Positions 45,425 to 54,500 of a stretch of DNA of 64,000 nt are shown one piece after another. Position numbers and translations under genes: made by a program. Under the pieces are notes generated by a model that saw nothing but the letters and a program-made list of their open reading frames with translations, was not told the DNA's origin and did no database searches. The first letter of the stretch is position 1. Every line of letters begins with the position of its first letter. The DNA comes from Bacteriovorax sp. BAL6_X (lineage in GTDB: Bacteria > Bdellovibrionota > Bacteriovoracia > Bacteriovoracales > Bacteriovoracaceae): contig NZ_AUMC01000006.1 of NCBI RefSeq assembly GCF_000443995.1, forward strand, positions 248,001-312,000, read 5' to 3'.

Positions 45425-45614
45425 GCGATGGACGAAGTCCTAGCAGCGACAACACGCTCCTTCCTATCAACAAAACCAGCGATGGACGAAGTCCTAGCAG
45501 CGACAACACGCTCCTTCCTATCAACAAAACCAGCGATGGACGAAGTCCTAGCAGCGACAACACGTCCCTCTCCCATCAACAAAACCAGCGATGGACGAAG
45601 TCCTAGCAGCGACA
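45425..45614. repeat. 54-bp tandem repeat, about 3.5 copies
   Basis: Copies start at 45425, 45479, 45533 and 45588; the first two are identical, the third has small changes and the fourth is partial. Each unit holds the palindrome GGACGAAGTCC and a stem AGCG...CGCT. The region is clearly more G+C-rich than its surroundings. It lies between the terminator of the exported-protein gene and a structured element at the ffh end. Frames through it are open on both strands only because 54 is a multiple of three. Confidence 0.85.
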
Positions 45615-45665
45615 GGCGCAGCCTGAGCCACCGGCGAAGCCGTAAAACAAATTTTGAAATGATAT

Positions 45666-45774
45666 TTAATTCTTTAAGGCTTGCTTCGGATGCTAGCGTA
45701 AGACGAGGGAAGGCGTAGTTTGCTACGCCGACCGAAGTCAGGCGCAGCAGACGGAGTGAGACCTAAAGAATTAA
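45666..45774. repeat. Structured element bounded by 13-bp inverted repeats
   Basis: TTAATTCTTTA(A)GG at 45666-45679 and CCTAAAGAATTAA at 45762-45774 enclose about 80 bp with a G+C-rich hairpin (GGCGTAG/CTACGCC at 45712-45729). The right end overlaps the ffh stop codon. It resembles a small MITE-like or long-hairpin element, or an extended ffh 3' structure. Confidence 0.5.
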
Positions 45775-47213
45775 AAGAAGCCACCGCCCCATGGGCCGCC
45801 CTTCTTGCGAGGCTTTTTCTTTTTCCCACCAAGACCAGGAAGATTAGGCATTCCACCTCCCCCCATTCCAGGCATACCAGGCATCCCCGGCATTCCTCCA
45901 CCTTTCATCATTTGAGAAAGGCCACCCATCATTTGCTCCATTTGCTTAAATTTAGCAATGAAGTCTCGTACCTGAGCTTCAGTATTTCCTGAACCTTTTG
46001 CAATTCGTTTGATGTGAGAGTCTTTCATGATCTTATAATTATCGCGCTCTTTCTTCGTCATCGAGTTGATAATAACGCGCATTCTTTTCATTTCATTTTC
46101 AGCAGGAGTTAAGTCCCCTACTTGTTTAAGCATACCACCCATACCAGGGATCATTTTCATAATTGATGCCATCGAACCTAAGTTCTTCATCATATCCATT
46201 TGCTTCATGAAGTCGTTAACAGAGAATTTACCTTTCTCTAGACGCTTCATCATTCCCTCGGCATCATCTTTGTCAATTGCAGCTTCTGCTTTTTCAACAA
46301 GAGTTAGAACATCTCCCATATCAAGAATTCGTCCCGCAAGACGATCAGGGTGAAAGAGTTCCAGATCTTTCATTTTTTCACCTGTTGAGATGAACTTAAT
46401 TGGTACGCCTGTTACGTGCTTAATTGAAAGTGCGGCACCACCACGAGCATCTGAATCCATTTTTGAAAGAACAACACCAGTAAGTCCTACGGCCTCGTGA
46501 AAGCTCTTAGCAACATTTACGGCCTCTTGACCAGTCATTGCATCTGCAACCATTAGAACTTCAGGATTAAGACCTTCTAGGCTTTGACGAACTTCTTTGA
46601 TTTGCCCCATTAGTTCTTCATCAACGTGAAGACGTCCGGCCGTATCAATGATAACGATTTCTTTACCGTGCTCTTTTGCGTAGGCCATGGCATCAGCAGC
46701 GATATCCTTAGGGTGCTTCCCAAGGTCTGAATCGAACCAATCCATATTCATTGACTTAGCAAGAGTGATTAGCTGGTCCTTAGCAGCAGGTCTGAAAGTA
46801 TCGGCCGGAACAAGGAGAACGTTCTTCTTTTCTTTCTTTGTTAAGAAAAGTGAAAGCTTACCAGAAAAAGTTGTCTTACCTTGACCGTTTAGACCAACAA
46901 CAAGAATTGGAGTAATACCACCCTCAACATAGTTAAGTTCAGTATTCTTATCCCCCATTGTTTTTGCAAGTTCATCATGAACGATCTTGATGAATTGCTC
47001 TTCAGGGTTAACACCTTTGATAACTTTTTCACCGAGAGCTTCTTCTTTAACGTTGTTAATAAAATTCTTTACAACCTTAAAGTTAACATCAGCTTCTAGG
47101 AGCGCAGTCTTTACAAGTTTTAGAGTATCCTCAATATTGCTTTCAGTAATCTTTCCCTTACCCGAGATATTCTTAAACGCTTCTGAAAACTTATCACTTA
47201 AATTATCAAACAT
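45771..47213 (-). CDS. ffh: Signal recognition particle protein (SRP54)
   Basis: 480 residues, near the usual length. N domain (1-85), then the GTPase: G1 VVGLNGQGKTT (105-115), G2/insertion VPADTFRPAAKDQL, G3 DTAGRLHVDEEL, G4 as LSKMDSDARGG (normally TKMDGDARGG). The M domain (about 300-440) is Met-rich and binds signal peptides and 4.5S RNA (IKRIAKGSG). The C-terminal tail has GMPGMPGMPGMGGGGMPNLPG repeats and a basic end. It delivers nascent membrane and secreted proteins to FtsY. Confidence 0.98.
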   Translation of the reverse strand: MFDNLSDKFSEAFKNISGKGKITESNIEDTLKLVKTALLEADVNFKVVKNFINNVKEEALGEKVIKGVNPEEQFIKIVHDELAKTMGDKNTELNYVEGGITPILVVGLNGQGKTTFSGKLSLFLTKKEKKNVLLVPADTFRPAAKDQLITLAKSMNMDWFDSDLGKHPKDIAADAMAYAKEHGKEIVIIDTAGRLHVDEELMGQIKEVRQSLEGLNPEVLMVADAMTGQEAVNVAKSFHEAVGLTGVVLSKMDSDARGGAALSIKHVTGVPIKFISTGEKMKDLELFHPDRLAGRILDMGDVLTLVEKAEAAIDKDDAEGMMKRLEKGKFSVNDFMKQMDMMKNLGSMASIMKMIPGMGGMLKQVGDLTPAENEMKRMRVIINSMTKKERDNYKIMKDSHIKRIAKGSGNTEAQVRDFIAKFKQMEQMMGGLSQMMKGGGMPGMPGMPGMGGGGMPNLPGLGGKKKKPRKKGGPWGGGFF

Positions 47214-47224
47214 TCTTGTCGTCC

Positions 47225-47893
47225 TTATTTTATTTTATTCAAAATTATTTCTAAACATTCACTAGGATGCGAGGCCCAATAGTCAGCACTATGATCACCA
47301 AAGCCTTCTTTAGTAATTCCACTTTCCCAAAGTGCGCCAATAGACTCAACACCAAAACCTTTTGCCCCTTGCGTATCCGTGAAACTATCACCAATCATCA
47401 TAATCTTATTCTTAGGCATATCTTCAAGCATCTCACTAAGTCCCTGCGGATGTGGCTTAGGAGTCGTATCATCAAGACAACGAAGTTCTAAAAAATGCTG
47501 AAGTACATTTTGGTCATCTAAGATTCTAAGAGTAGACCTGCGATCACGTGCCGTCCAAACATAGAGTTGGAATTGGTGATCAAGAAGATCTAAGATTAGC
47601 TTTCTCATCCCATCAAAGAGCTTGTAGTTATTGCTCTGCTTTGCCGTCACTTCTTTCCAAGTCGTCATAAGCTTGTTTCTCTGTAGCTCAGAGTTGACAG
47701 GATCAAGTCCAAATTGATTTGCCGTATAAACAAGGTCTGGCCCATACTTTGAACGGGCCTCATCAATCGAAACTTCACGATTTAAAATAATCGTCATCAT
47801 CTCGGCCACGGCACAAATAACGGCCTCTTTAGATGAAACTAAAGTTCCGTCGCAATCAAAAACAATATATCCTCTTGGATTCTCAAAAAACAT
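47225..47893 (-). CDS. HAD-family hydrolase (phosphatase-like)
   Basis: 222 residues. Motif I VFDCDGTLV gives nucleophile Asp13 and Asp15, and motif III/IV is KIMMIGDSFTDTQGAK. The cap region is type I, so it resembles phosphoglycolate or beta-phosphoglucomutase-like phosphatases. VWTARDRRS is the motif II strand. It lies 12 nt downstream of... and transcribed before ffh on the same strand, so the two may be co-transcribed. Substrate not assigned. Confidence 0.85.
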   Translation of the reverse strand: MFFENPRGYIVFDCDGTLVSSKEAVICAVAEMMTIILNREVSIDEARSKYGPDLVYTANQFGLDPVNSELQRNKLMTTWKEVTAKQSNNYKLFDGMRKLILDLLDHQFQLYVWTARDRRSTLRILDDQNVLQHFLELRCLDDTTPKPHPQGLSEMLEDMPKNKIMMIGDSFTDTQGAKGFGVESIGALWESGITKEGFGDHSADYWASHPSECLEIILNKIK

Positions 47894-47957
47894 TAGTAAT
47901 TATTTCCAAATTATTGAAATATGTTGACCTAATTCTAGCTACTTGCTAAATAAACGC

Positions 47958-49043
47958 ATGGCCAATAATCGCACTTTTTCACCATCTCTTCAAGCTAAGA
48001 TTGACACTCTAATGGCACGACGCCCAAAGGTCAAACTTGGTAATATTTCATTTGATTCACCACTTCTACTGGCCCCTATGAGTAGTATTTGCACGGCCCC
48101 ATATCGTTTATTGATGGAAGAGTTGGGATGCGGTGGTACAGTAAGTGAGCTCGTAAGTTGTCACGGAATCAATTACAAGAATGAAAAAACCACTAAAATG
48201 CTTGAGATTCATCCACGAGAGAAGAATATTGGACTTCAACTTTTTGGTGAAGATGGATCTGCCATGGCCGAAGCTGCAAAAGTGGCAGAGGAAAGAGAGC
48301 CTAAGTTTATCGACATTAATATGGGGTGTCCCGTACGAAAAGTTGTAACAAAGGGTGGTGGTTCCGCTCTTCTAAAAGATACATCAAAGCTTGGGAAATT
48401 CTTTAATCAAATGAAGAATGCTATTGAGGTTCCACTTACAATTAAAATTAGAACTGGCTGGGATGAAAATTCAATAAATGCCCAGGAAGTCATTCATATT
48501 GCCAAAGAAGAAGGTGTAGAATTTGTTGCAATTCACGGTAGAACAAGAACTCAGGCCTATAAAGGCTCTGCAAATTGGGATCTACTTGAGAGTATTGCAG
48601 AGACTTCTCCCCTGCCAATTATTGGAAATGGAGATCTACACTCGGCCCCTCTAACAAAGCAGCGCCTCATGGCAACTCGTTGCCAGGCACTAATGTTAGG
48701 ACGTGGCCCTCTTAGAAATCCTTTTATTTTCTTAGAAAGCTTTTTAAATGAAGATGACGATATCAGCTTTAGTCCAAGTGACTACCTTGAAGTTATCGAA
48801 AGATTTCGTGACTATATGGAAGAGTATACAGATCGCGAAAGAACAGTTCTTATCACTCTTAGAAAGAATATCGTTTGGATGGCCGCAGGCTTCCCAAATG
48901 TTACTCACTTTAGAAATGTAATGTTCCAAACCCCTGATATCGAAGAAACGATGAAGGTAACTCGTGAATATTTCGATGCCATAAAAAATGATCACAAGAA
49001 ATTAGATCTAACTCAGGCCTTCATGGCCGGTGGACACGGCTAA
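47958..49043 (+). CDS. tRNA-dihydrouridine synthase family protein
   Basis: About 361 residues from ATG 47958; an in-frame TTG at 47943 is less likely. It follows the Dus pattern: LLAPMSSICTAPYRLLMEELGCGGTVSELVS (FMN barrel), QLFGEDG, INMGCPVRKVVTKGGGSALL with the catalytic Cys, IKIRTGWDE, IHGRTRTQAYKGSANW and IIGNGDL. It reduces uridine to dihydrouridine in tRNA with FMN/NADPH. DusA, B or C cannot be resolved, though the KGSANW form favours DusB-like. Confidence 0.93.
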   Translation: MANNRTFSPSLQAKIDTLMARRPKVKLGNISFDSPLLLAPMSSICTAPYRLLMEELGCGGTVSELVSCHGINYKNEKTTKMLEIHPREKNIGLQLFGEDGSAMAEAAKVAEEREPKFIDINMGCPVRKVVTKGGGSALLKDTSKLGKFFNQMKNAIEVPLTIKIRTGWDENSINAQEVIHIAKEEGVEFVAIHGRTRTQAYKGSANWDLLESIAETSPLPIIGNGDLHSAPLTKQRLMATRCQALMLGRGPLRNPFIFLESFLNEDDDISFSPSDYLEVIERFRDYMEEYTDRERTVLITLRKNIVWMAAGFPNVTHFRNVMFQTPDIEETMKVTREYFDAIKNDHKKLDLTQAFMAGGHG

Positions 49044-49140
49044 GACTCCGAAATTACTTCTTATACTAAAGTTTTCCACTTGAAATGTCGAAGAGGCATA
49101 CGTGGAGATAGTGTAAATTACTTTATACTTAATTTTAGAG

Positions 49141-51321
49141 ATGAAGAGACTTTTCAAGAACATTTTTAATACAGTACTCATAAGTACGTTTGCCTTCAAT
49201 GCAACGGCTTCGGATATGTGTACTGATCTTGAAGTAGAAATCTCTGCCATTCACGCGAAACAAGACCAGATGAAAAAAGACGATAAGGCAGACTCTCCTA
49301 CACTTATCGAACTCAAAAAAATTCGCGACGCTCAAATGGCCCAAGTCGTTGCTCTAAGGGCACTAAAGAAGATTCGCAGTGAATACCTCAATTTTAAAAA
49401 AGAAGCAGAAGTTCTAGATGTTGCGAAATTATTTGATACAAATACGGCAAAGGCCTTAAAAGAGCTTGAAACTCATACACAGGCAGTGACCAAGTATGCT
49501 GTCATTCATTCCACAGTGTCAGCACTAGCAAAGAAGCAGGCCGCAAGTATTGCTGAGAATAATAAAGAAGACAATGCCTTTGTAAAGCTCTTTAACCACT
49601 TAAAGGACGGAAACGGAAAAGATCTCTTCTCATATGTTAAGTCTGCCTGTCGAGGAAAGGACGCGAGTGTTCAAAAAGAGTGTGAGGTCTTTAATGATTT
49701 TACAAATAACTTTGAAATGGACCAAGGCTATGAAGATATGGCCAAGGATACGATTAATAATTATGGTGTTATCCTACAAAAGATTTACGCTGGTAGCGCG
49801 ACAGAAAGTGATGCAAATGATTTTCTAGAGGCTCACCTAGAAGCCCTTAAGGACGATACTGTAAATGTTGCTTTAACAACGACAAAAGAAGGTACACCTT
49901 CAATAAAAATCAACACATCAGGAAATAGCTTAAATCTCCTCTCTCATAATGATCAGCTTAAGCACTACTATGAGAATACTATTTTAAAGCTATACGAAGA
50001 AACTTTTGACCATAATGATGACCCTAATATTTTCAACACTCAACAAGGCTCATACGCTTCATTCTACTTAGACAGTGGAATCTCTGATCAGTCATTTAGT
50101 GATCTATCGTCTGCACTAACTGGCCTTAAAAGTTGTCGTATTAAAATAAAAGAATGCGATGCAAGTAGCGATCTTGAAAAGATCAAGAATGCTATTAACG
50201 ACTCTAGGGCGGCAATTGGAAATTACAATACACTTGAAAGTATCTCTCTCTACCCTAGTGAGGAAGAAAAGAAAGCTGATGAAAATAGAAGGGATAAGTT
50301 AAAAAATGACATTCACTCATTTTTAAAAAATGCTAATGACAAGGTCGAGGCATTAAATAAAACAAGTAAAAATAATCAGAACTTTGGTCAAATTTTAGCG
50401 GATAACCTTGCAGAACTTTGTCCTGGAACAACAGGAGCTTCAACAACAGACATCCTCTATAGTTGCGTAGAAAGTGATTTAAATGCCGAATCTATAAACC
50501 AAAAAATAAAAGAACGTGAAGAGGCACTAGTTGACGTTGAAAAACAGATTGCATCGATTTTCACGACTAGGTCAATGAAAGACTTAGAAGTTCTCAAGGC
50601 CTTAAACCTAAAGACATATAAGTTAAATTGCCGTGGATTCAAGGAAGCTAATATCTCTTGCATGCCAGCACTTGAAACTGGCAATGAAGGTATTTCAATA
50701 CTCACAAAACTAAGTGATGGAATAGATGATAAGTTAATTACAGAGGACTACTCGCGCTACTTCTATGGTGAACAAGAACCAAATGATTATCGTATGACAG
50801 ATCGATACCTTCTTGAATACTGTCACAAAAAGAAGAACAAACGCTGTAACGGAGCTGTTGTCGAGAATGGAGCAAATGGAGATGATGAGGATAATCGCGA
50901 CGATGAATTCAGTTACGCTTGTCGTGCTCTTCACGTACGAACTTGTAACTTAAAGAAGAACTCATTTGCTAAAAGTAGTGTTCAACTTGAAAGTAACGAG
51001 TATTTTGACTGGGACCCAGTTTCAGAAAGAATGGTAAAAAGAAAACACAGAAAGAGCTTCTGGCCTCAAGTTGCCATGTATGCTGCTCATAACTCTTATG
51101 CCTTTATAGGTCCGATGATCTCAACACAACAGCTTAGAGCACAACTTCCAGGCTATATCTATACAGGCCGTGTGCAACAGCAACAACTAGCGTATCAACA
51201 ACAGTACTACGATTGGTACATGAATAAACTCGACCTCTCCAATCAAAGAATGTTTAGTGGTAGTAATAGCCCATTCTACAGCTCATATGATTTCTACGCT
51301 AATTACGGCTATAGCTTCTAA
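49141..51321 (+). CDS. Large exported protein, function unknown
   Basis: 726 residues with a signal peptide (MKRLFKNIFNTVLISTFAFNATA). The mature protein is mainly helical and highly charged (coiled-coil-like stretches at about 30-140 and 380-490) with scattered Cys pairs (CRIKIKECD, CRGKDASVQKEC, CHKKKNKRC). The last 100 residues are Tyr/Gln-rich (RVQQQQLAYQQQYYDWY) and low in charge. It opens the run of nine same-strand genes to 62367. No family recognised. By size and export it could be a surface or periplasmic scaffold. Confidence 0.75.
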   Translation: MKRLFKNIFNTVLISTFAFNATASDMCTDLEVEISAIHAKQDQMKKDDKADSPTLIELKKIRDAQMAQVVALRALKKIRSEYLNFKKEAEVLDVAKLFDTNTAKALKELETHTQAVTKYAVIHSTVSALAKKQAASIAENNKEDNAFVKLFNHLKDGNGKDLFSYVKSACRGKDASVQKECEVFNDFTNNFEMDQGYEDMAKDTINNYGVILQKIYAGSATESDANDFLEAHLEALKDDTVNVALTTTKEGTPSIKINTSGNSLNLLSHNDQLKHYYENTILKLYEETFDHNDDPNIFNTQQGSYASFYLDSGISDQSFSDLSSALTGLKSCRIKIKECDASSDLEKIKNAINDSRAAIGNYNTLESISLYPSEEEKKADENRRDKLKNDIHSFLKNANDKVEALNKTSKNNQNFGQILADNLAELCPGTTGASTTDILYSCVESDLNAESINQKIKEREEALVDVEKQIASIFTTRSMKDLEVLKALNLKTYKLNCRGFKEANISCMPALETGNEGISILTKLSDGIDDKLITEDYSRYFYGEQEPNDYRMTDRYLLEYCHKKKNKRCNGAVVENGANGDDEDNRDDEFSYACRALHVRTCNLKKNSFAKSSVQLESNEYFDWDPVSERMVKRKHRKSFWPQVAMYAAHNSYAFIGPMISTQQLRAQLPGYIYTGRVQQQQLAYQQQYYDWYMNKLDLSNQRMFSGSNSPFYSSYDFYANYGYSF

Positions 51322-51512
51322 GTGGCCCTAAACCACACAAATTCTTGTCGTCTAAATTACTTTCACCTCTAAACGAGAGGCATTGAAGCCTAGTTATATC
51401 AACGGCTTAGAGAAAACTAGGTATTTCTTACCTTTTCTTTAATATCAACAGGTTAATATAAAGAAAGGCGTCGAATTTCACGAAGAGTGAATGGGTAGGA
51501 AAATGTAAACCA

Positions 51513-54500
51513 ATGAAATTTAAAATAAGTTTGCTCACATTCATAAGCACATTGATGCTCCTTACATCTTGTATGGAAGCGGTCAATAACCGCCGCTCAG
51601 ATCTAGACTTAAATGACTCGGAACAAGAGTCTTCTGATCATATTGTCGAAAATCCTACTGATCCTTCATGGTATGCCAAAGGCCAATATGTTGATGGTGC
51701 CCTTACCCTTAACTCCGAAGATACAGGCAGTATCTATCTTGTTGGCGGTATTATTAATAACTATATTGTTTCACAAGATAAGAAGAACTCAGTTTTCTGT
51801 CTAATAGGATCAATTAATACAGTGAGTTCGACAGGTGTAGATAAAAAACCTCAAGTAAGACTCGTGGCCACTCCTATTAAATCAAGTAAATCACAAGAAA
51901 CAAGTTTAAGAATTAATATTGCGAATGCTGCTGACAACGCTGCATTTTGTGGTGGGAATAATATCGTAAGCTATACTACAACAGGCTCATCTGTTCTAGT
52001 TGATGCAAATGAAGCGGCCTATAGTCTAGCGACGATTTGCCCTGAGTGTTCAACAAGTTTTACAACGATAGCACTGACACTTCACGAATCAGTTTCTGGT
52101 ATCTTAAAACAAGCACCGGTTTCAAATACATCGGTGAATCTCACTAGCCTATCTATCACGACGAATGTTAATGGATCTTCGACAACACCTGGTGGTAGTT
52201 GTACGAATACTTCATGTCAGCAACAAGGATATAATTGTTGTCTAAATGGACAATGTGTTATTGATGGTGAAGTTCGACCAGAAACTGATCAAAATAGCTC
52301 TGAGTACAAAACTGCTCTAGCAGAGATTCTAGAAGATGCTAATAGCTTCAAAAATTATCCTGAACTATTCTATGTATGTCCGATTAATACTGACCCCGAT
52401 GAAGATGATGGTGACGCTTCTGATGGTGATCCTATCGACGATGCAAATCAACAGTTATTAAAAGATATCGAAGACTACAAGTGCCTACTTGGACAGCTTG
52501 ATAGTTGTGATCCTGACCTTGACAGTGTTCGTGTAAAAGTATGGCAGAAATGTGGATGTTCATTTGAGCCGACTTATATCGGTGGAGAACTTCAACTTGA
52601 CTCTCGCTGTATTGATTACGGACTAAAGGCGCAAAAAAATGCTAACGGAAATATTTTAAATATTCAATGTGATATCCCTGTTGCTGAAAACGAAGATAAG
52701 CCTTTCCAAAACTTATCAGTACTCGTATCAGGAAAAAGTGCCCCTCACCGCTTCTTCTCTCTTGCGGGCACACCTTATGATGATCTTACAGAGATTCCAG
52801 AAGGAACAAATCAAGAGGGAGAAACATTTTATTATCTAGATGATGCTAACAAAGCAGGACCTTTAGAAACAACATATAATATGAATGCAGTTATTGGTCA
52901 GATGACACTTGATCTGCAACAAGCTCAACCGGCCAAGGCACTTGATGTTGAAGTTGATAAGGTTTATATCGTTTCAGTTACAAGTGGATACGCGACCCCT
53001 TGTCCATACTGTCAACAAGATGCTTGGCAAAAAGTTTTTAGCTCTCAACCTGAGACGAGTAAGGGCTACGGGCTTACTTGGCGTGGATACACGACAGATC
53101 GAGCGGCCATTGGAAGTAATACGACGTATGGTAATTATGAAGATACTGTGTTTGGACGTGCATGTTGGGTTCCACCAACAATGTTACCAAGTTCACATAT
53201 TAGCTATGCAGATGCTGGCGTTCAAAGAAGAAATCGTCTTGAAACTCAAGCGGCCATGTTTGTAAATGGTTACCAAAGAGATTGGTATGGTTTTAATCAA
53301 GGAGCACTCATTGGCTCATTCGATGGAGTTTCATGGTTCTCTGTTGGAGCAGGAAGACGTGTTCGCTCAACAACTCAAAAGCTTTTTCTAGCAATCAACG
53401 CTCCTTTTGCAGACCTTGCTCAGAATACAAATTATACAGTATCAGTGGTCGAAGACCTTGGTGGACAAACAGCAGCTGATTATGACTGGGATTTTTCAAA
53501 AGACCCATCAGCGGCAGGACAAGGCTATGGGGCCAGTTGCCAATATATGCATGCATGTAATGTTGATAGTGACTGTGTTGCCAAGCTTGGTTGGGAATAT
53601 GCCTGTGCCCAAGTAACAGACGTTAAAACAAATTGGCCAAAATTTGATATTGATGCATTTGAAAGAAATAACTATTCAAGAGAAGGCGTTTCACTTTCAT
53701 CTATCTTAAATACAAATATTAGTAGTGGGCAGAATAAGAGATGTGTTTATCGTGGAGCCGGTTCTCTTTGTAAACTAAGTCCAACAACTAATGTAAAGAA
53801 AACATCTCATACAAAGCTTCTAACTTGTGCACCAAATTTTTACTGTGCGGCCCTAGATTCAGCAAGCTTTTCAAAGGAGCTTATTCGCTCACCAAATGAG
53901 CCAACAGCAATTCTCTACGGACAAGCGGCAAGTATTTTAGGAAGACCAATTACTTATAGTAATCGTGGTGAAGAGTTACCTACAAATATTCAACAGGCCA
54001 TCGCAGCTAACCTATCTATTTATGCAGCTTCTGGAACATTTGGTCCAGGAGATGTTGGTCTTTGTGTACCAGGACGATCTACTGATACAACAAATGGTTT
54101 TGAAAGTCGCCATGAGTCTGAAGATAATAAAAACCGTACAGACTATATCTCTCAAATAGCAGCATGTAATGAAGATGCTACAGGGGTTAATCGTACACGA
54201 TCATGTCCAGTATTTGACACTGATGGTAATTATGTAACGGTTGAAGATGCTTCAATCAATGTACCTTCTATTCTACAAAATATGTGTTCTGCTGCTTCAG
54301 TAGACACTGACGAGTCCTCTTCTTTTAAATCAATTGAAGCTGGCCTTATTCAAGATATCCTTCAACTACAAACTGAAACACTCGCAGCTAACGCCTGTAT
54401 AAGAAGGGCAGGAGCTGTTTGTCATACAAATTTAGATTGTGGCCCTAATCGTCTTCATGCAGATATTGCAAGAGGACTCTCTCCTTCTAGCTTTGGTGAC

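Noticed and set aside
45425-45614. CRISPR array
   Set aside because: Units are contiguous with no unique spacers, and there are no cas genes.
45410-45992. Overlapping open frames on both strands over the 54-bp repeat
   Set aside because: They are open only because the repeat length is a multiple of three and the DNA is G+C-rich; no start context and no protein-like composition outside the repeat.
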